47,954 bases of DNA from JALYOC01 sp036675345 (GTDB taxonomy: Bacteria; Myxococcota; Myxococcia; Myxococcales; Myxococcaceae). Under the pieces are notes generated by a model. The model worked only from the letters and a program-made list of their open reading frames with translations. It was not told the DNA's origin and searched no databases. Shown piece after piece: positions 23,563 through 32,752 of this stretch; position 1 is the stretch's first letter, and each line of letters begins with the position of its first letter. The DNA lies in contig JAKFFE010000030.1 in the NCBI GenBank assembly GCA_036675345.1, forward strand, positions 1 to 47,954, written 5' to 3'. Made by a program: the position numbers and the translations under genes.

Positions 23563-23774
23563 CCCCGCCGCGGAGCTCCAGGCGGCGGGTCCGCCCCGGG
23601 CGCATCATGAATAGCTGGTGAGTCGTGGTACTGCGGGCTCGCTTCCTCCGGAACGAAGTGCCCAGGGGATCACCTGCCTCCACCGCGTGGGACCCTGCCT
23701 GTCCTCGTCTCTCCGAAGGAGCAATGGATGATTGGTCGCACCGACGGCATCCCGCCCCCGTGAGGCGGGACCAT

Positions 23775-23792
23775 AATATCATTATAATAATA
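23775..23792 (-). repeat. AT-rich 18-mer, right copy of an inverted pair
   Basis: AATATCATTATAATAATA is the exact reverse complement of 174-191. It follows directly on a CCCGCC...GGCGGG stem, so a terminator-like or element-end role is conceivable. Confidence 0.65.
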
Positions 23793-23897
23793 ATCTCCCG
23801 GACCTCCGCGGGGGTGCCGGCCCGGGGCTTGGTCCCTTCCTCTGTCGCCAGTGCCGGTCAGTGACCGGGTGTCTCGAGGGCGGTTTGCGGCCGACCG

Positions 23898-24677
23898 TCA
23901 GTGGGACGGGGGGAGAGCCGCTTCCGGCACGAAGTCCGGACCCGCGAGATAGGAGAGTTCGGACAGGACTCGCAGCTTGCCGCCACCGGGGAGCTGCAGC
24001 TTCCTGCCCTTGCTGGCCCGCGCAGACCCGTTCGCAGTTGGCTCGACGCGGACCATGATTCCCTTTTGCAGGTTCTCGGCCGGGACGCCTGAGACGGCGA
24101 CCCGGAGGACCTGGTCGTGGCCGGGGGGAGCTCCGATCACGTTCACTGCGAAGGCCTGCGCCGGAGTGCCGAAGACGAAAAGCTGACCGGTCACCGCGCC
24201 ATCCTGGGTCTTTGGCACGGCAGGCGGATCTCCCAGCGGCATGCTCTTGACGATCCGCTGCACCTCCACCTGCACTTCAGCCTGCAGCGGTGGGCCATCG
24301 GCCTCGAAGTTCCCCCGATGCACAGTTCCGCGGAACGACTTGAGGCGGCCGTCCATCAACGCGGTGAGATCGAACCTCTCGGGGACGAACGTGTGGAGCG
24401 CAGTCGAGAAGTCCTGCGGCGTGCTCCAGGCGGGATGCCGGAGACGAACCGCTGCAATCAATTGGACGTCGTGCGGCGGGCGGAACATCGGAATGTGACT
24501 GAGATACGCGACCTCGGAGGTGCCCATCAGCACCATCCCGTGGGTGCCCATCCGCGCCGGGCCGTGGTTCCCATGAGCCGACTGATTCACACCGGGCGAC
24601 TGGTTCACACCGGCCGGCCCATTCACACCGGCTTGAGACAGCACCAGAAAAATCATCAACGGAAGTGCGGTAGCCAT
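23898..24677 (-). CDS. Secreted protein of unknown function
   Basis: A 259-residue protein. Residues 1-20 (MATALPLMIFLVLSQAGVNG) are a signal peptide, with GAGGAGCCGCG preceding the ATG. It continues with a short GVN repeat (GPAGVNQSPGVNQSAHGNHG) and then a conserved-looking block GTHGMVLMGTSEVAYLSHIP followed by MFRPPHDVQLI, which I know from secreted bacterial proteins with a beta-sandwich of unknown role. The rest is beta-rich, ending with LAGPDFVPEAALPPSH. There is no transmembrane helix besides the signal. I cannot assign a function. It stands apart from neighbours. Confidence 0.75.
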   Translation of the reverse strand: MATALPLMIFLVLSQAGVNGPAGVNQSPGVNQSAHGNHGPARMGTHGMVLMGTSEVAYLSHIPMFRPPHDVQLIAAVRLRHPAWSTPQDFSTALHTFVPERFDLTALMDGRLKSFRGTVHRGNFEADGPPLQAEVQVEVQRIVKSMPLGDPPAVPKTQDGAVTGQLFVFGTPAQAFAVNVIGAPPGHDQVLRVAVSGVPAENLQKGIMVRVEPTANGSARASKGRKLQLPGGGKLRVLSELSYLAGPDFVPEAALPPSH

Positions 24678-24796
24678 CGCGGCTCCTCTCGAGTGGACGA
24701 GAAATCGCGGGTCGTTCCCGCACCTCCCCGCTGAGCTGCGGCCCGGGGGTCGTCCCCCGGTGGACCGCTTCTAGCCGACTCCGGCGCCTGGCGTCG

Positions 24797-25216
24797 CTAC
24801 TGGGCGGGAACCGCCTGCAGGTCCATCCAGATCAGCTCCCAGTGGTGCCCGTCGGGATCGTAGAAGCTCCAGCCATACATGAAGCCGTGATCCTGCTTGG
24901 GCACCCCGGTGTGCTTCCCTCCGGAGGTGACCGCCTGATTCACCAGCCGATCCACCTCCTCCCGGCTGGTGCAGGAGAGCGCCACCAGCGCCTCATTCTG
25001 GCGGGTGGTGTCGCACAGTTCCCGCTGGGTAAACGTCTTGAGGTACTGCGAGGTCAGGAGCATCACGAAGGCCTCCTCGCTGACGACCATGCAGGCGGCC
25101 TTCTCATCGGTGAACTGGGGATTGAACTCGAAGCCCAGCCCGCGGAAAAAGGCGATGGACCGCTGGAGGTCGGAGACGGCGAGGTTCACGAACAGCTTCC
25201 GGGGAGTTACGGCCAT
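24797..25216 (-). CDS. VOC-family (glyoxalase-fold) protein linked to the ECF sigma gene
   Basis: A 139-residue protein. MAVTPRKLFVNLAVSDLQRS opens the first strand; the start is decided by AAAGGAG upstream. The pattern SIAFFRGLGFEFNPQFTDEK, ACMVVSEEAFVMLLTSQY and the final HGFMYGWSFYDPDGHHWEL are the classic VOC/bleomycin-resistance-type strands with metal-ligand-like residues. Glyoxalase-type relatives such as this are often found beside ECF sigma factors of the SigX5/SigJ type. Here the sigma gene is directly upstream (87 bases away) on the same strand. Substrate unknown. Confidence 0.92.
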   Translation of the reverse strand: MAVTPRKLFVNLAVSDLQRSIAFFRGLGFEFNPQFTDEKAACMVVSEEAFVMLLTSQYLKTFTQRELCDTTRQNEALVALSCTSREEVDRLVNQAVTSGGKHTGVPKQDHGFMYGWSFYDPDGHHWELIWMDLQAVPAQ

Positions 25217-25303
25217 GGGTGGCTCCTTTGAAGGGATTTCTGCTGTTTGGACTCCCCGGGCCACCCGGAATCATCGGTGCCTTCGAACGAATTTCTGGGC
25301 CCG

Positions 25304-26254
25304 TTATCCGGGCAGGGCCGCCGGCAGACCGAAGCGGGGGAACAAGGTCGCGGTGTCCAGGAAGGTATTCCAGCCGGAGATCCGGTCCCCGGAGAGCTCC
25401 AGCACGATCAGGCCCCACGCCTGATGCCCTCCCCCGGGGGCGCTCCGGTACTGGGCGAAGGCGGGCCGACCACAGGCGTTGACTGGAAGCAGCCTCGACC
25501 CCCGGCACCCCGCCCCTTTCCCCAAAAGCCAGGCGCTGATCGACTGGGGACCCCGCAACCAGAAGTCGTAGGGGGGCATGGACAGCGTGGCGTCATGACG
25601 CAGCAGCGAGACCAGCGCCTCCACGTCGTAGCGCAGGAAGGCATCCACATACTGCCCCAGCAGCTGCGCCTGCTTCTCCGAGAGGGGCCCGCGCCCGTCC
25701 TCCAGATTCCTCGTCTCCAGGGTGGCGCGGGCCCGTTGCAGCGCGCTGTTCACCGAGGCCACGGTGGTCTCCAGGCTCTCCGCCGCCTCCGCCGCTGACC
25801 AACCCAGCACCTCGGTGAGCAGCAGCACCGCCCGCTGCTTGGGCGGCAGATGCTGCAGCGCCGCGACGAACGCCAGCCGGATGCTCTCCTTGAGCAGCGC
25901 CTGCTCGGCGGGGCTGGCCTCCGGTGGAATCACCAGCGCATCGGGTACCGGCTCTAGCCAGTGGGTACGAGGCAGCGACGTCAGCACGTCCTCCACCGTC
26001 CCCTCCGGGCAGCTCTCCATCGGCCGCGCCCGGCGGGAGCGATCCGAGAGCATGTCCAGACAGACGTTCGTGGCGATCCGGTACAGCCAGGTCCGCAGCG
26101 AGGCACGCTGATCGAACCCCGGGAGGTTCCGCAGGGCCCGGACCAGCGTCTCCTGGACCGCGTCTTCGGCGTCCATCGCGGATCCGGTCATCCGGTAGCA
26201 GTGCCCGGTGAGGGCGATCCGGTGCTCTTCCAGTTGCGCGGCGAGGAGGGCCAT
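25304..26254 (-). CDS. ECF-family RNA polymerase sigma factor with C-terminal SnoaL-like domain
   Basis: A 316-residue protein. Sigma region 2 spans about residues 10-80 (ALTGHCYRMTGSAMDAEDAV, then LRTWLYRIATNVCLDML). Region 4 spans about 125-175 (LPPKQRAVLLLTEVLGWSAA, then VASVNSALQRARA), which would contact the -35. The C-terminal part, about 195-310 (YVDAFLRYDVEALVSLLRHD and ISGWNTFLDTATLFP), is a SnoaL-like (NTF2 fold) domain as in SigJ/SigX5-type (TIGR02960) factors. In these factors the domain replaces an anti-sigma factor, so regulation by a small ligand is inferred. The VOC gene lies downstream on the same strand and is a probable target or co-regulated partner. Confidence 0.95.
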   Translation of the reverse strand: MALLAAQLEEHRIALTGHCYRMTGSAMDAEDAVQETLVRALRNLPGFDQRASLRTWLYRIATNVCLDMLSDRSRRARPMESCPEGTVEDVLTSLPRTHWLEPVPDALVIPPEASPAEQALLKESIRLAFVAALQHLPPKQRAVLLLTEVLGWSAAEAAESLETTVASVNSALQRARATLETRNLEDGRGPLSEKQAQLLGQYVDAFLRYDVEALVSLLRHDATLSMPPYDFWLRGPQSISAWLLGKGAGCRGSRLLPVNACGRPAFAQYRSAPGGGHQAWGLIVLELSGDRISGWNTFLDTATLFPRFGLPAALPG

Positions 26255-26317
26255 GTCCCGGCGACGCTAGCCACGCCGGCCAGACCTGTCATTCTCCGTC
26301 AGCCGGTCGCTCCGCCC

Positions 26318-27574
26318 TCAGCGATCCATTCCCGCCCACACGTTCATCCGCCGGGAGAGCCGCTTGTAGGGACCGGCGAACCCCGCCCGGGGCAGCTTCA
26401 TCTCGATCGAGCGGCTGACGTCCAGGTGGAAGCTCTGCTCCAGCTGGGCGGCCACGGTCGGATCGGACATCACCAGCGACCCCTCCTTCAGCTTGTTGAG
26501 GGACAGCGGGTCCAGGTTGGTGGAGCCGATCACCACCAGCCAGTCGTCGACCAGGATCGTCTTGGAGTGCAGCATCGACGGCTGGTACTCCCAGATCCTC
26601 AGCCCCGCCCTCAGCAGCCGCTTGTAGGTGGACCGTTGCGAGGCGCGCACCGACTTCACGTCGTGCACCGGCCCGGGCGCGATCACCCGGATGTCCACCC
26701 CCTGAGCCGCCTTCTGCTCCAGCTGGTAGAGGATGCCGCTGGGCGGGGTGAAGTACGCGTTGCAGATCCACAGACGCTTCTTGGCGGCGGCGATCACCAG
26801 CCGGGTCATCCGCTCCGCGTCGGTCACCCCCAACCGTCCGGAGGAGCTGACGAAGCCCGCCCGCGCGGGCCCCTGCTCGGAGAGCCTGGGAAACGCGTCC
26901 TCGGGCAGCAGCCCGCCCCCCGACTCCTGCCAGGCCCGGGAGAACGCCAGCTGCATCTCCCTCACCGCCGGTCCCTCCACCCGGACGCTGGTGTCTCGCC
27001 AGTGCTCCTCGCGGTCCCCGTCTCCCAGCCAGGCCTTCCAGATCCCGAAGCCCCCGGTGATCCCCACCTTCCCGTCCACCACCACGATCTTCTCGTGCGT
27101 CCGCCCCATCAGCCGCCCCAGCCACTTCCCCCTCAGCGGCCGGTAGTAGTGGACCTCCACGCCTCCCTTGCGCAGCCGCTGCTCCACCGACTGGTCGAAG
27201 TCGGTGTCGGTGGTCAGCGACTCGCTTCCCACCGGGTCCACGATGACCCGGCACTGCACCCCGGCGCGGGCGCGGTCCAGCACCGCCTGGACGATCCGCT
27301 CCGAGGGTTCGTCGCACGGGCGCCAGATGTAGATCAGGATGTGGACGCTGGTCTCCGCGGCGCGGATCGCCCGCTCCAGCGCGTCGAAGACCCGGCTGTT
27401 CTGCAGCACCTCCAGCCGGTTCCCGGGCTGCAGGTCGATCCCCAGCGACTGGTACATCGCGAAGGAGAGTCCGTCCGGACCCTCCCCCGGCAGCTCGGTG
27501 AAGGCCTTCATCTCGTGCTCGGACGGACGACCCTTGCGCTTGCCGCGGCGTGCGAAGTGCTCGGAGAGCTTCAT
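26318..27574 (-). CDS. Phospholipase D / cardiolipin synthase-like protein
   Basis: A 418-residue protein with two HKD phospholipase D motifs: THEKIVVVDG (His160, Lys162, Asp167) and LHSKTILVDD (His336, Lys338, Asp343), the second followed by VIGSTNLDPLS. This is the cardiolipin synthase arrangement, in which two phosphatidylglycerol molecules give cardiolipin. However, the N-terminal transmembrane helices of ClsA are absent; the start MKLSEHFARRGKRKGRPSEH is basic. It is therefore closer to ClsB/ClsC-type soluble or peripheral enzymes. The ATG at 27572-27574 is one of several candidates upstream; it was chosen because the longer frame has biased composition. It is divergent from the PAS kinase. 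Confidence 0.9.
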   Translation of the reverse strand: MKLSEHFARRGKRKGRPSEHEMKAFTELPGEGPDGLSFAMYQSLGIDLQPGNRLEVLQNSRVFDALERAIRAAETSVHILIYIWRPCDEPSERIVQAVLDRARAGVQCRVIVDPVGSESLTTDTDFDQSVEQRLRKGGVEVHYYRPLRGKWLGRLMGRTHEKIVVVDGKVGITGGFGIWKAWLGDGDREEHWRDTSVRVEGPAVREMQLAFSRAWQESGGGLLPEDAFPRLSEQGPARAGFVSSSGRLGVTDAERMTRLVIAAAKKRLWICNAYFTPPSGILYQLEQKAAQGVDIRVIAPGPVHDVKSVRASQRSTYKRLLRAGLRIWEYQPSMLHSKTILVDDWLVVIGSTNLDPLSLNKLKEGSLVMSDPTVAAQLEQSFHLDVSRSIEMKLPRAGFAGPYKRLSRRMNVWAGMDR

Positions 27575-27705
27575 TCCCCAAAAGTAGGGACGGGGAGGCC
27601 ACCGTGCCTGCGCTCCGTTGACCCGCTGGCTTGGACACCGTTCGGACGGACAGGGTTGTCGTCGCGCCCCGGGATGCAGGGGACTATCTTTGGCCCTCTC
27701 CCCCG

Positions 27706-28851
<1,146 letters not shown>

Positions 28852-28865
28852 CTGACGACGGAAGG

Positions 28866-29990
28866 CTACCCGCGCCGGCAGCGCTTGACCGCGCGCAGCA
28901 GCAGGTCCCCGTCCACCGGGGTGGCCAGATACCCCTTGGCGCCCACCCGCTGGGCGCGGTGCAGGTCCGACTCCGGGGTCTTCACCGCCACGATCACCTG
29001 ACCGGAGAGCTGGGTCTTGCGCTGGGCGACCACCGCCTCGATCAGCGGCAGCGGGGCGATGATCACATCCTCCTCCACCGTCTGCAGCGACTCGGTGCCC
29101 TCCACGATCCGCGACTCGATTCCCCCGGCGGCCAGGGTGGTCCGCAGCACCTCCGAGGCGGAAGCGGGCCAGCCGTAGATGATCACCGGCGGAGGGGTGA
29201 CCGGCGCCGGATGGGGCGGCGCCGGAGGGGCGGGAGAGACCAGCTTCCGGGGCAGCGGCGGCGGGTGGAGGCTGGCCAGCGGGTCCACCGGCGACGCGGG
29301 CGGGGTGGTGGGCGGCGCCGGGCGGACCAGCGCCGCGGCGCTGCGGGCGCTCTCCTCGGCGGAGGTGCCCGGGGGCGGACCCTCGTTCCCCATCAGATCG
29401 TCCAGCGCGCTCCCCGCGCCCTGGAGCGCCTCGGGGCCCGGGGTGTCCTCTCCGAAGTCGAACTCCTCCTCCCCCTGCACGTTGGCTCCCGGAGGAGGCA
29501 GCGAATCGTAGGTCACCCCCTGGGCGGCGGCTGCGGTGGGCGGGGCGATCCCCCGGTAGAGGATGTCCAGGGCGCGGTCGATCTCCGAGTCCTTGGCCAG
29601 GTAGGGGATGATCCGCGCGATCCCGGTGGCGCTGCGCACCTCGTCCACCGAGGCCAGGTTGGCCGGGCCCCCCAGGGCCACCCGCAGCACCTCTCCCCGC
29701 GCGCCCTCCTGACGGAGCGGGACCGCCCGGTGCTGCTCGGCCACCCGCTGCGGCAACAGCGCGGCCAGGCTCCGGTCCAGGGTGGTGAGGTTGATCTCGA
29801 TGGTGGGGACGCCCGTCTGCCTGGCCAGCGCGGCCAGGATCTGGTCCTCGGTGCAGAAGCGCTTCTCCAGCAGGGCCCGCCCCAGGGGCACTCCCCACTG
29901 ACGCTGGTGACCCAGGGCCGCCTGCAGCTGCATCCCGTCAATCACCCCCAGCGAGATCAACAACTCGCCAAGTCTTTGCCGCTTGCTCAC
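28866..29990 (-). CDS. MshEN-like (GspE N-terminal) domain protein with C-terminal pseudo-receiver
   Basis: A 374-residue soluble protein. Start: GTG at 29988-29990, with GAGG a few bases upstream; another GTG at 29994-29996 is in frame. Residues 1-150 are the N-terminal domain of type II secretion/type IV pilus ATPases (GspE_N/MshEN): RLGELLISLGVIDGMQLQAA (Arg6, Leu7, Gly8) and a second half PLGRALL...ILAALARQ, the pattern of c-di-GMP-binding MshEN domains. The ATPase itself is absent. A Pro/Ala-rich linker (about 155-265) leads to a receiver-like fold (PVIIYGWPASASEVLRTTLA, then GAKGYLATPVDGDLLLRAVK). The usual phospho-Asp position reads IIAPLPLIE, so phosphorylation is unlikely. I infer a c-di-GMP-responsive adaptor. 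Confidence 0.85.
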   Translation of the reverse strand: MSKRQRLGELLISLGVIDGMQLQAALGHQRQWGVPLGRALLEKRFCTEDQILAALARQTGVPTIEINLTTLDRSLAALLPQRVAEQHRAVPLRQEGARGEVLRVALGGPANLASVDEVRSATGIARIIPYLAKDSEIDRALDILYRGIAPPTAAAAQGVTYDSLPPPGANVQGEEEFDFGEDTPGPEALQGAGSALDDLMGNEGPPPGTSAEESARSAAALVRPAPPTTPPASPVDPLASLHPPPLPRKLVSPAPPAPPHPAPVTPPPVIIYGWPASASEVLRTTLAAGGIESRIVEGTESLQTVEEDVIIAPLPLIEAVVAQRKTQLSGQVIVAVKTPESDLHRAQRVGAKGYLATPVDGDLLLRAVKRCRRG

Positions 29991-30091
29991 ACCCACCTCT
30001 TAGGTCCGCTCCCTTGCCTGTCAAACTTGTCATCCCCGCCCGCTGCTGCCCGGGAGGGAGTAACCTCGGGGGGTTACCGGGGGCATCCTTC

Positions 30092-31846
30092 ATGTTTGCT
30101 GACTTGCTGGTCCAGCTGGGAGTGCTTCGGCCCGAGGGGCTGGAGGCAGCCGCCAAGCGCCAGCAGAAGACGGGCGAGGATCTGGAGGAGGCGATCCTGG
30201 CGATGCAGCTGTGCAGCGAGCGCGAGCTGCTGCGCGCGGTGGCCCGCAAGCTGGGATGCCAGTACCTGACCACCGAGAAGGTGGCGGACCTGAAGATTCC
30301 GGATGCGGTGCTGGAGCAGGTTCCGGTGCGCGTCTCGGAGGCGCTGGCGGTGATGCCGTTCCGCCTCAACCCCGACGGGACCCTGTGGGTGCTGGCCGCC
30401 GCCCCGCTCTCCGCCGAGCAGACCGAGCAGCTGCGCCGCCTCAGCGAGGCGCGGGCGATCAGCCAGATCCTGGCCCGCCGCCGGGGGATCCGGGCCGCGC
30501 TGCGCAAGCACTACTACCGCGATCCCCACGCCTTCCTGGAGATGGAGGAGCAGGAGCTGATCGCCCGCCTGGCCCCGCCGGTGGCCGAGGCCCCGGAGGA
30601 GACGCCCAGCGAGAGCGACGAGGAGCAGGTGATCACCCGGGTCGCGGTGAAATCCCCCCTCGACGACTCCACCACCAATCCCCGGGGGGTGAACTCGCTC
30701 TCCGAGGAGCTGCTGTTGCTGCAACAGGAGAACGAGCGGCTGCGGGTGGCCCACTCCCTGGCCAGCGCGGTGGCCACCGTGCACCAGCTGGACGTGCTCT
30801 CCACCGAGCTGCTGGCGGCGATGCTGGATCTCTCCGCCGCCGAGGCGGTGGGCTTTGCCCTCACCGGGGAGAACGGGGCCCCGCTGCTGCTGGAGAGCCG
30901 CCGTCGCCACGAGGAGAGCCAGACCACCCTGGCGATCAGCTCCAGCATCGTGCGCTCGGTGGTGAACGCCGGGCGCCCGTTGTTGATCCTGGACGCCCAG
31001 GCCGACGAACGCTTCTCCCGGGAGGAGTCGGTGGTGACGCGCCGGGTGCGCAGCGTGGTCTGCGCGCCGATCATCTCCCGCGCCAAGGTCTATGGCGCGC
31101 TGTACCTGGAGGCCTACTCGGTCAGCTCGTTTGATGGCGGCGACCTGGAGCAGCTGGCGCTGATCGGCAAGGTGGCCGGGTCGGCGGTGGAGAACGCGCT
31201 GTCCCGGCAGAAGTTCGAGGACGAGGTGGTCACCCGACACTCGCTGCGCCGCTTCCTGCCCGCGGAGGTGGTGGAGCGCGGTCTCACCGGGGAGGGCGCC
31301 AGCCTGCTGCCGCTGCGCACCGAGGCCACTTTGCTGGTGGCCTGCCTGCCGGACTTCGCCGCCTTCGCCGCGGACGGAGAGCCGGACGAGGTGATGCGGC
31401 GGATCGACGGGTTGATCGACCAGCTGACCCTGCCGGTGTTCGAGTACGGCGGCACCCTCCAGGGAGAGCTGCGCGGGGGAATCAGCGCCGTGTTCGGCCA
31501 CCCCCAGGGAGAAGCCGAGCACGAGGAGCGGGCGATCCTGGCCGCGGTGGAGCTGGCCAAGCGCGCGGGGCGGGGAGAGGCCCAGGGCCAGCTGCTGTCG
31601 ATCGGCATCGCCACCGGTCCGATGGTGGTGGGCGCGGTGGGCCCGCTGAGCCGGCTGCAGTTCCTGGCCACCGGAGAAGCGGCGGAGCTGGCCTTCTCCC
31701 TGGCCCGCCAGGCCCGGCCCGGACAGATCCTGGTCTCCGCCGCCACCCACGAGCGCGCCAACCGCTTCCTCTCCTGGGAGGCGGTGGCCGACCCGGTGGT
31801 CCAGCGGGGAGAGCCCCGGCCCGTCCACTCCCTGCGCTGGCGGTGA
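30092..31846 (+). CDS. MshEN-like / GAF / degenerate class III cyclase-homology protein
   Basis: A 584-residue soluble protein, divergent from the MshEN/pseudo-receiver gene (101 bases between starts). The ATG at 30092 is preceded by GGGGGCATCCTTC; no better start is seen. Residues 1-150 are a GspE-N-like region (MFADLLVQLGVLRPEGLEAA), less conserved than in its neighbour. An acidic linker precedes a GAF-like domain at about 210-370 (IVRSVVNAGRPLLILDAQAD, then SVVCAPIISRAKVYGALYLE). Residues about 385-584 match the class III cyclase fold (ELRGGISAVFGHPQGEAEHE, then IGIATGPMVVGAVG), but both metal-binding Asp are lost: the first motif reads LLVACLPDF and the second GELRGG. It should not make cyclic nucleotides. 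Confidence 0.85.
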   Translation: MFADLLVQLGVLRPEGLEAAAKRQQKTGEDLEEAILAMQLCSERELLRAVARKLGCQYLTTEKVADLKIPDAVLEQVPVRVSEALAVMPFRLNPDGTLWVLAAAPLSAEQTEQLRRLSEARAISQILARRRGIRAALRKHYYRDPHAFLEMEEQELIARLAPPVAEAPEETPSESDEEQVITRVAVKSPLDDSTTNPRGVNSLSEELLLLQQENERLRVAHSLASAVATVHQLDVLSTELLAAMLDLSAAEAVGFALTGENGAPLLLESRRRHEESQTTLAISSSIVRSVVNAGRPLLILDAQADERFSREESVVTRRVRSVVCAPIISRAKVYGALYLEAYSVSSFDGGDLEQLALIGKVAGSAVENALSRQKFEDEVVTRHSLRRFLPAEVVERGLTGEGASLLPLRTEATLLVACLPDFAAFAADGEPDEVMRRIDGLIDQLTLPVFEYGGTLQGELRGGISAVFGHPQGEAEHEERAILAAVELAKRAGRGEAQGQLLSIGIATGPMVVGAVGPLSRLQFLATGEAAELAFSLARQARPGQILVSAATHERANRFLSWEAVADPVVQRGEPRPVHSLRWR

Positions 31847-31864
31847 ACGGAGTCGGAGCCCGCG

Positions 31865-32650
31865 CTACAGCGTCTTGGGCCGCTGCAGCCCCACCAGGCT
31901 CTGCGCCACCTGGCGCCAGATCTCCTGCTGCCGGAACGCCGGATCCTCGATCCGCTCCGCCGAGGCCAGCCGCAGCCCCAGGGTGGCCGCCGCCAAGGAG
32001 GCCTCGTTGGCCAGCCGGTGGACCTCCTGGGCGCTGCGGAAGGGCCGCCAGTTGAGTCCCACCAGTGAGGCGGTGAGCAGGGCGCTGAGCCCCAGCAGCA
32101 GCCCGAAGCGGACGTAGCCCATGGCGGCAATCACCCCCGCCCAGGCGATCAGCCCCACCAGCACCGCCGAGACCAGCACCGCCAGGGTCATCTGCGCCCG
32201 ATACCCCTGGGCCAGCCGGTGGGCGGAGCGCTCGGCCAGATCATGCAGCTCCAGCAGCGGCGCCGCCGCCTCCGGGTCCGGCGGCTCCACCGGCTTGACC
32301 GACAGCCGGTCCCGGGAACGCCCCAGCCACCAGGTGGCCAGGGCCACCGCGAAGGCCACCAGGTTGAAGGGCCACACCACCCCCACCGCCTGCTCCAGCA
32401 CCGGCCACAGCAGCTTGATGGTGGCCAGCCCGGCGGCGGTGACGAAGAAGGAGATCAGGATCGCGAACAGCAGCCCATCGCCGGGGAAGCGCAGCTCGGT
32501 CCACCACACCCGGGGCGGGGTGGGAGGCGGACGCCGGTCACGCTCCGGAACCCCCGCCTCCAGGTAGGCGCGCTGACGAAGCCGCCAGAGGCCATGCAGT
32601 ACGGCCGGATCCCGCGCCGCGAGGTGACTGAGGAAATCCCGCTCGACCAT
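31865..32650 (-). CDS. Membrane protein of unknown function
   Basis: A 261-residue protein that begins MVERDFLSHLAARDPAVLHG with GGCGGAG upstream of the ATG. It has four hydrophobic segments: FPGDGLLFAILISFFVTAAG (about 70), PFNLVAFAVALATWW (about 105), TLAVLVSAVLVGLIAWAGVI (about 160) and VRFGLLLGLSALLTASLVGL (about 180). The soluble ends carry Pro/Arg-rich and charged helical stretches; the C-terminal helix is RLANEASLAAATLGLRLASA. It is convergent with the GAF/cyclase-like gene. I do not recognise the family. It may be an envelope or transport accessory protein. Confidence 0.75.
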   Translation of the reverse strand: MVERDFLSHLAARDPAVLHGLWRLRQRAYLEAGVPERDRRPPPTPPRVWWTELRFPGDGLLFAILISFFVTAAGLATIKLLWPVLEQAVGVVWPFNLVAFAVALATWWLGRSRDRLSVKPVEPPDPEAAAPLLELHDLAERSAHRLAQGYRAQMTLAVLVSAVLVGLIAWAGVIAAMGYVRFGLLLGLSALLTASLVGLNWRPFRSAQEVHRLANEASLAAATLGLRLASAERIEDPAFRQQEIWRQVAQSLVGLQRPKTL

Positions 32651-32697
32651 TCTCCGCCTTCGATTGATTAGACACCGCCTCCCCTCCAGACAGCAAA

Positions 32698-32722
32698 ACG
32701 CCCCCGGAGGTTCCGGAGGCGT
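32698..32722 (-). terminator. Intrinsic terminator after the beta-propeller lipoprotein
   Basis: On the minus strand the stem ACGCCTCCGGA pairs with TCCGGGGGCGT around a short loop with one mismatch (one G-T), and TTTT follows at once. It is 30 bases after the stop of the leftward beta-propeller lipoprotein gene, so it is a plausible rho-independent terminator. Confidence 0.65.
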
Positions 32723-32752
32723 CTGGGGTGTGCGCAGGCGTGGGGATTGCGG

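Larger units (their letters stand above)
23184..23897. other. 714-bp non-coding accessory stretch
   Basis: It holds the 99-bp tandem repeat, then GC-rich DNA, a hairpin CCCGCC/GGCGGG (23753-23771) and the AT-rich 18-mer. No credible gene is seen; the open frames follow the repeat period. Confidence 0.6.

Noticed and set aside
174..23792. A 23.6-kb composite transposon bounded by the AT-rich 18-mer pair
   Set aside because: The content between is ordinary chromosomal genes with no transposition genes, and the 18-mers have no flanking duplication that I can see.
24797..25216. Toxin-antitoxin or resistance cassette reading of the VOC/ECF pair
   Set aside because: No toxin-like or resistance-specific residues are visible; a generic VOC protein beside an ECF factor is the better description.
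30092..31846. Active adenylate or guanylate cyclase
   Set aside because: The two metal-binding Asp of class III cyclases are not present in LLVACLPDF and GELRGG, so I call it a homology domain only.
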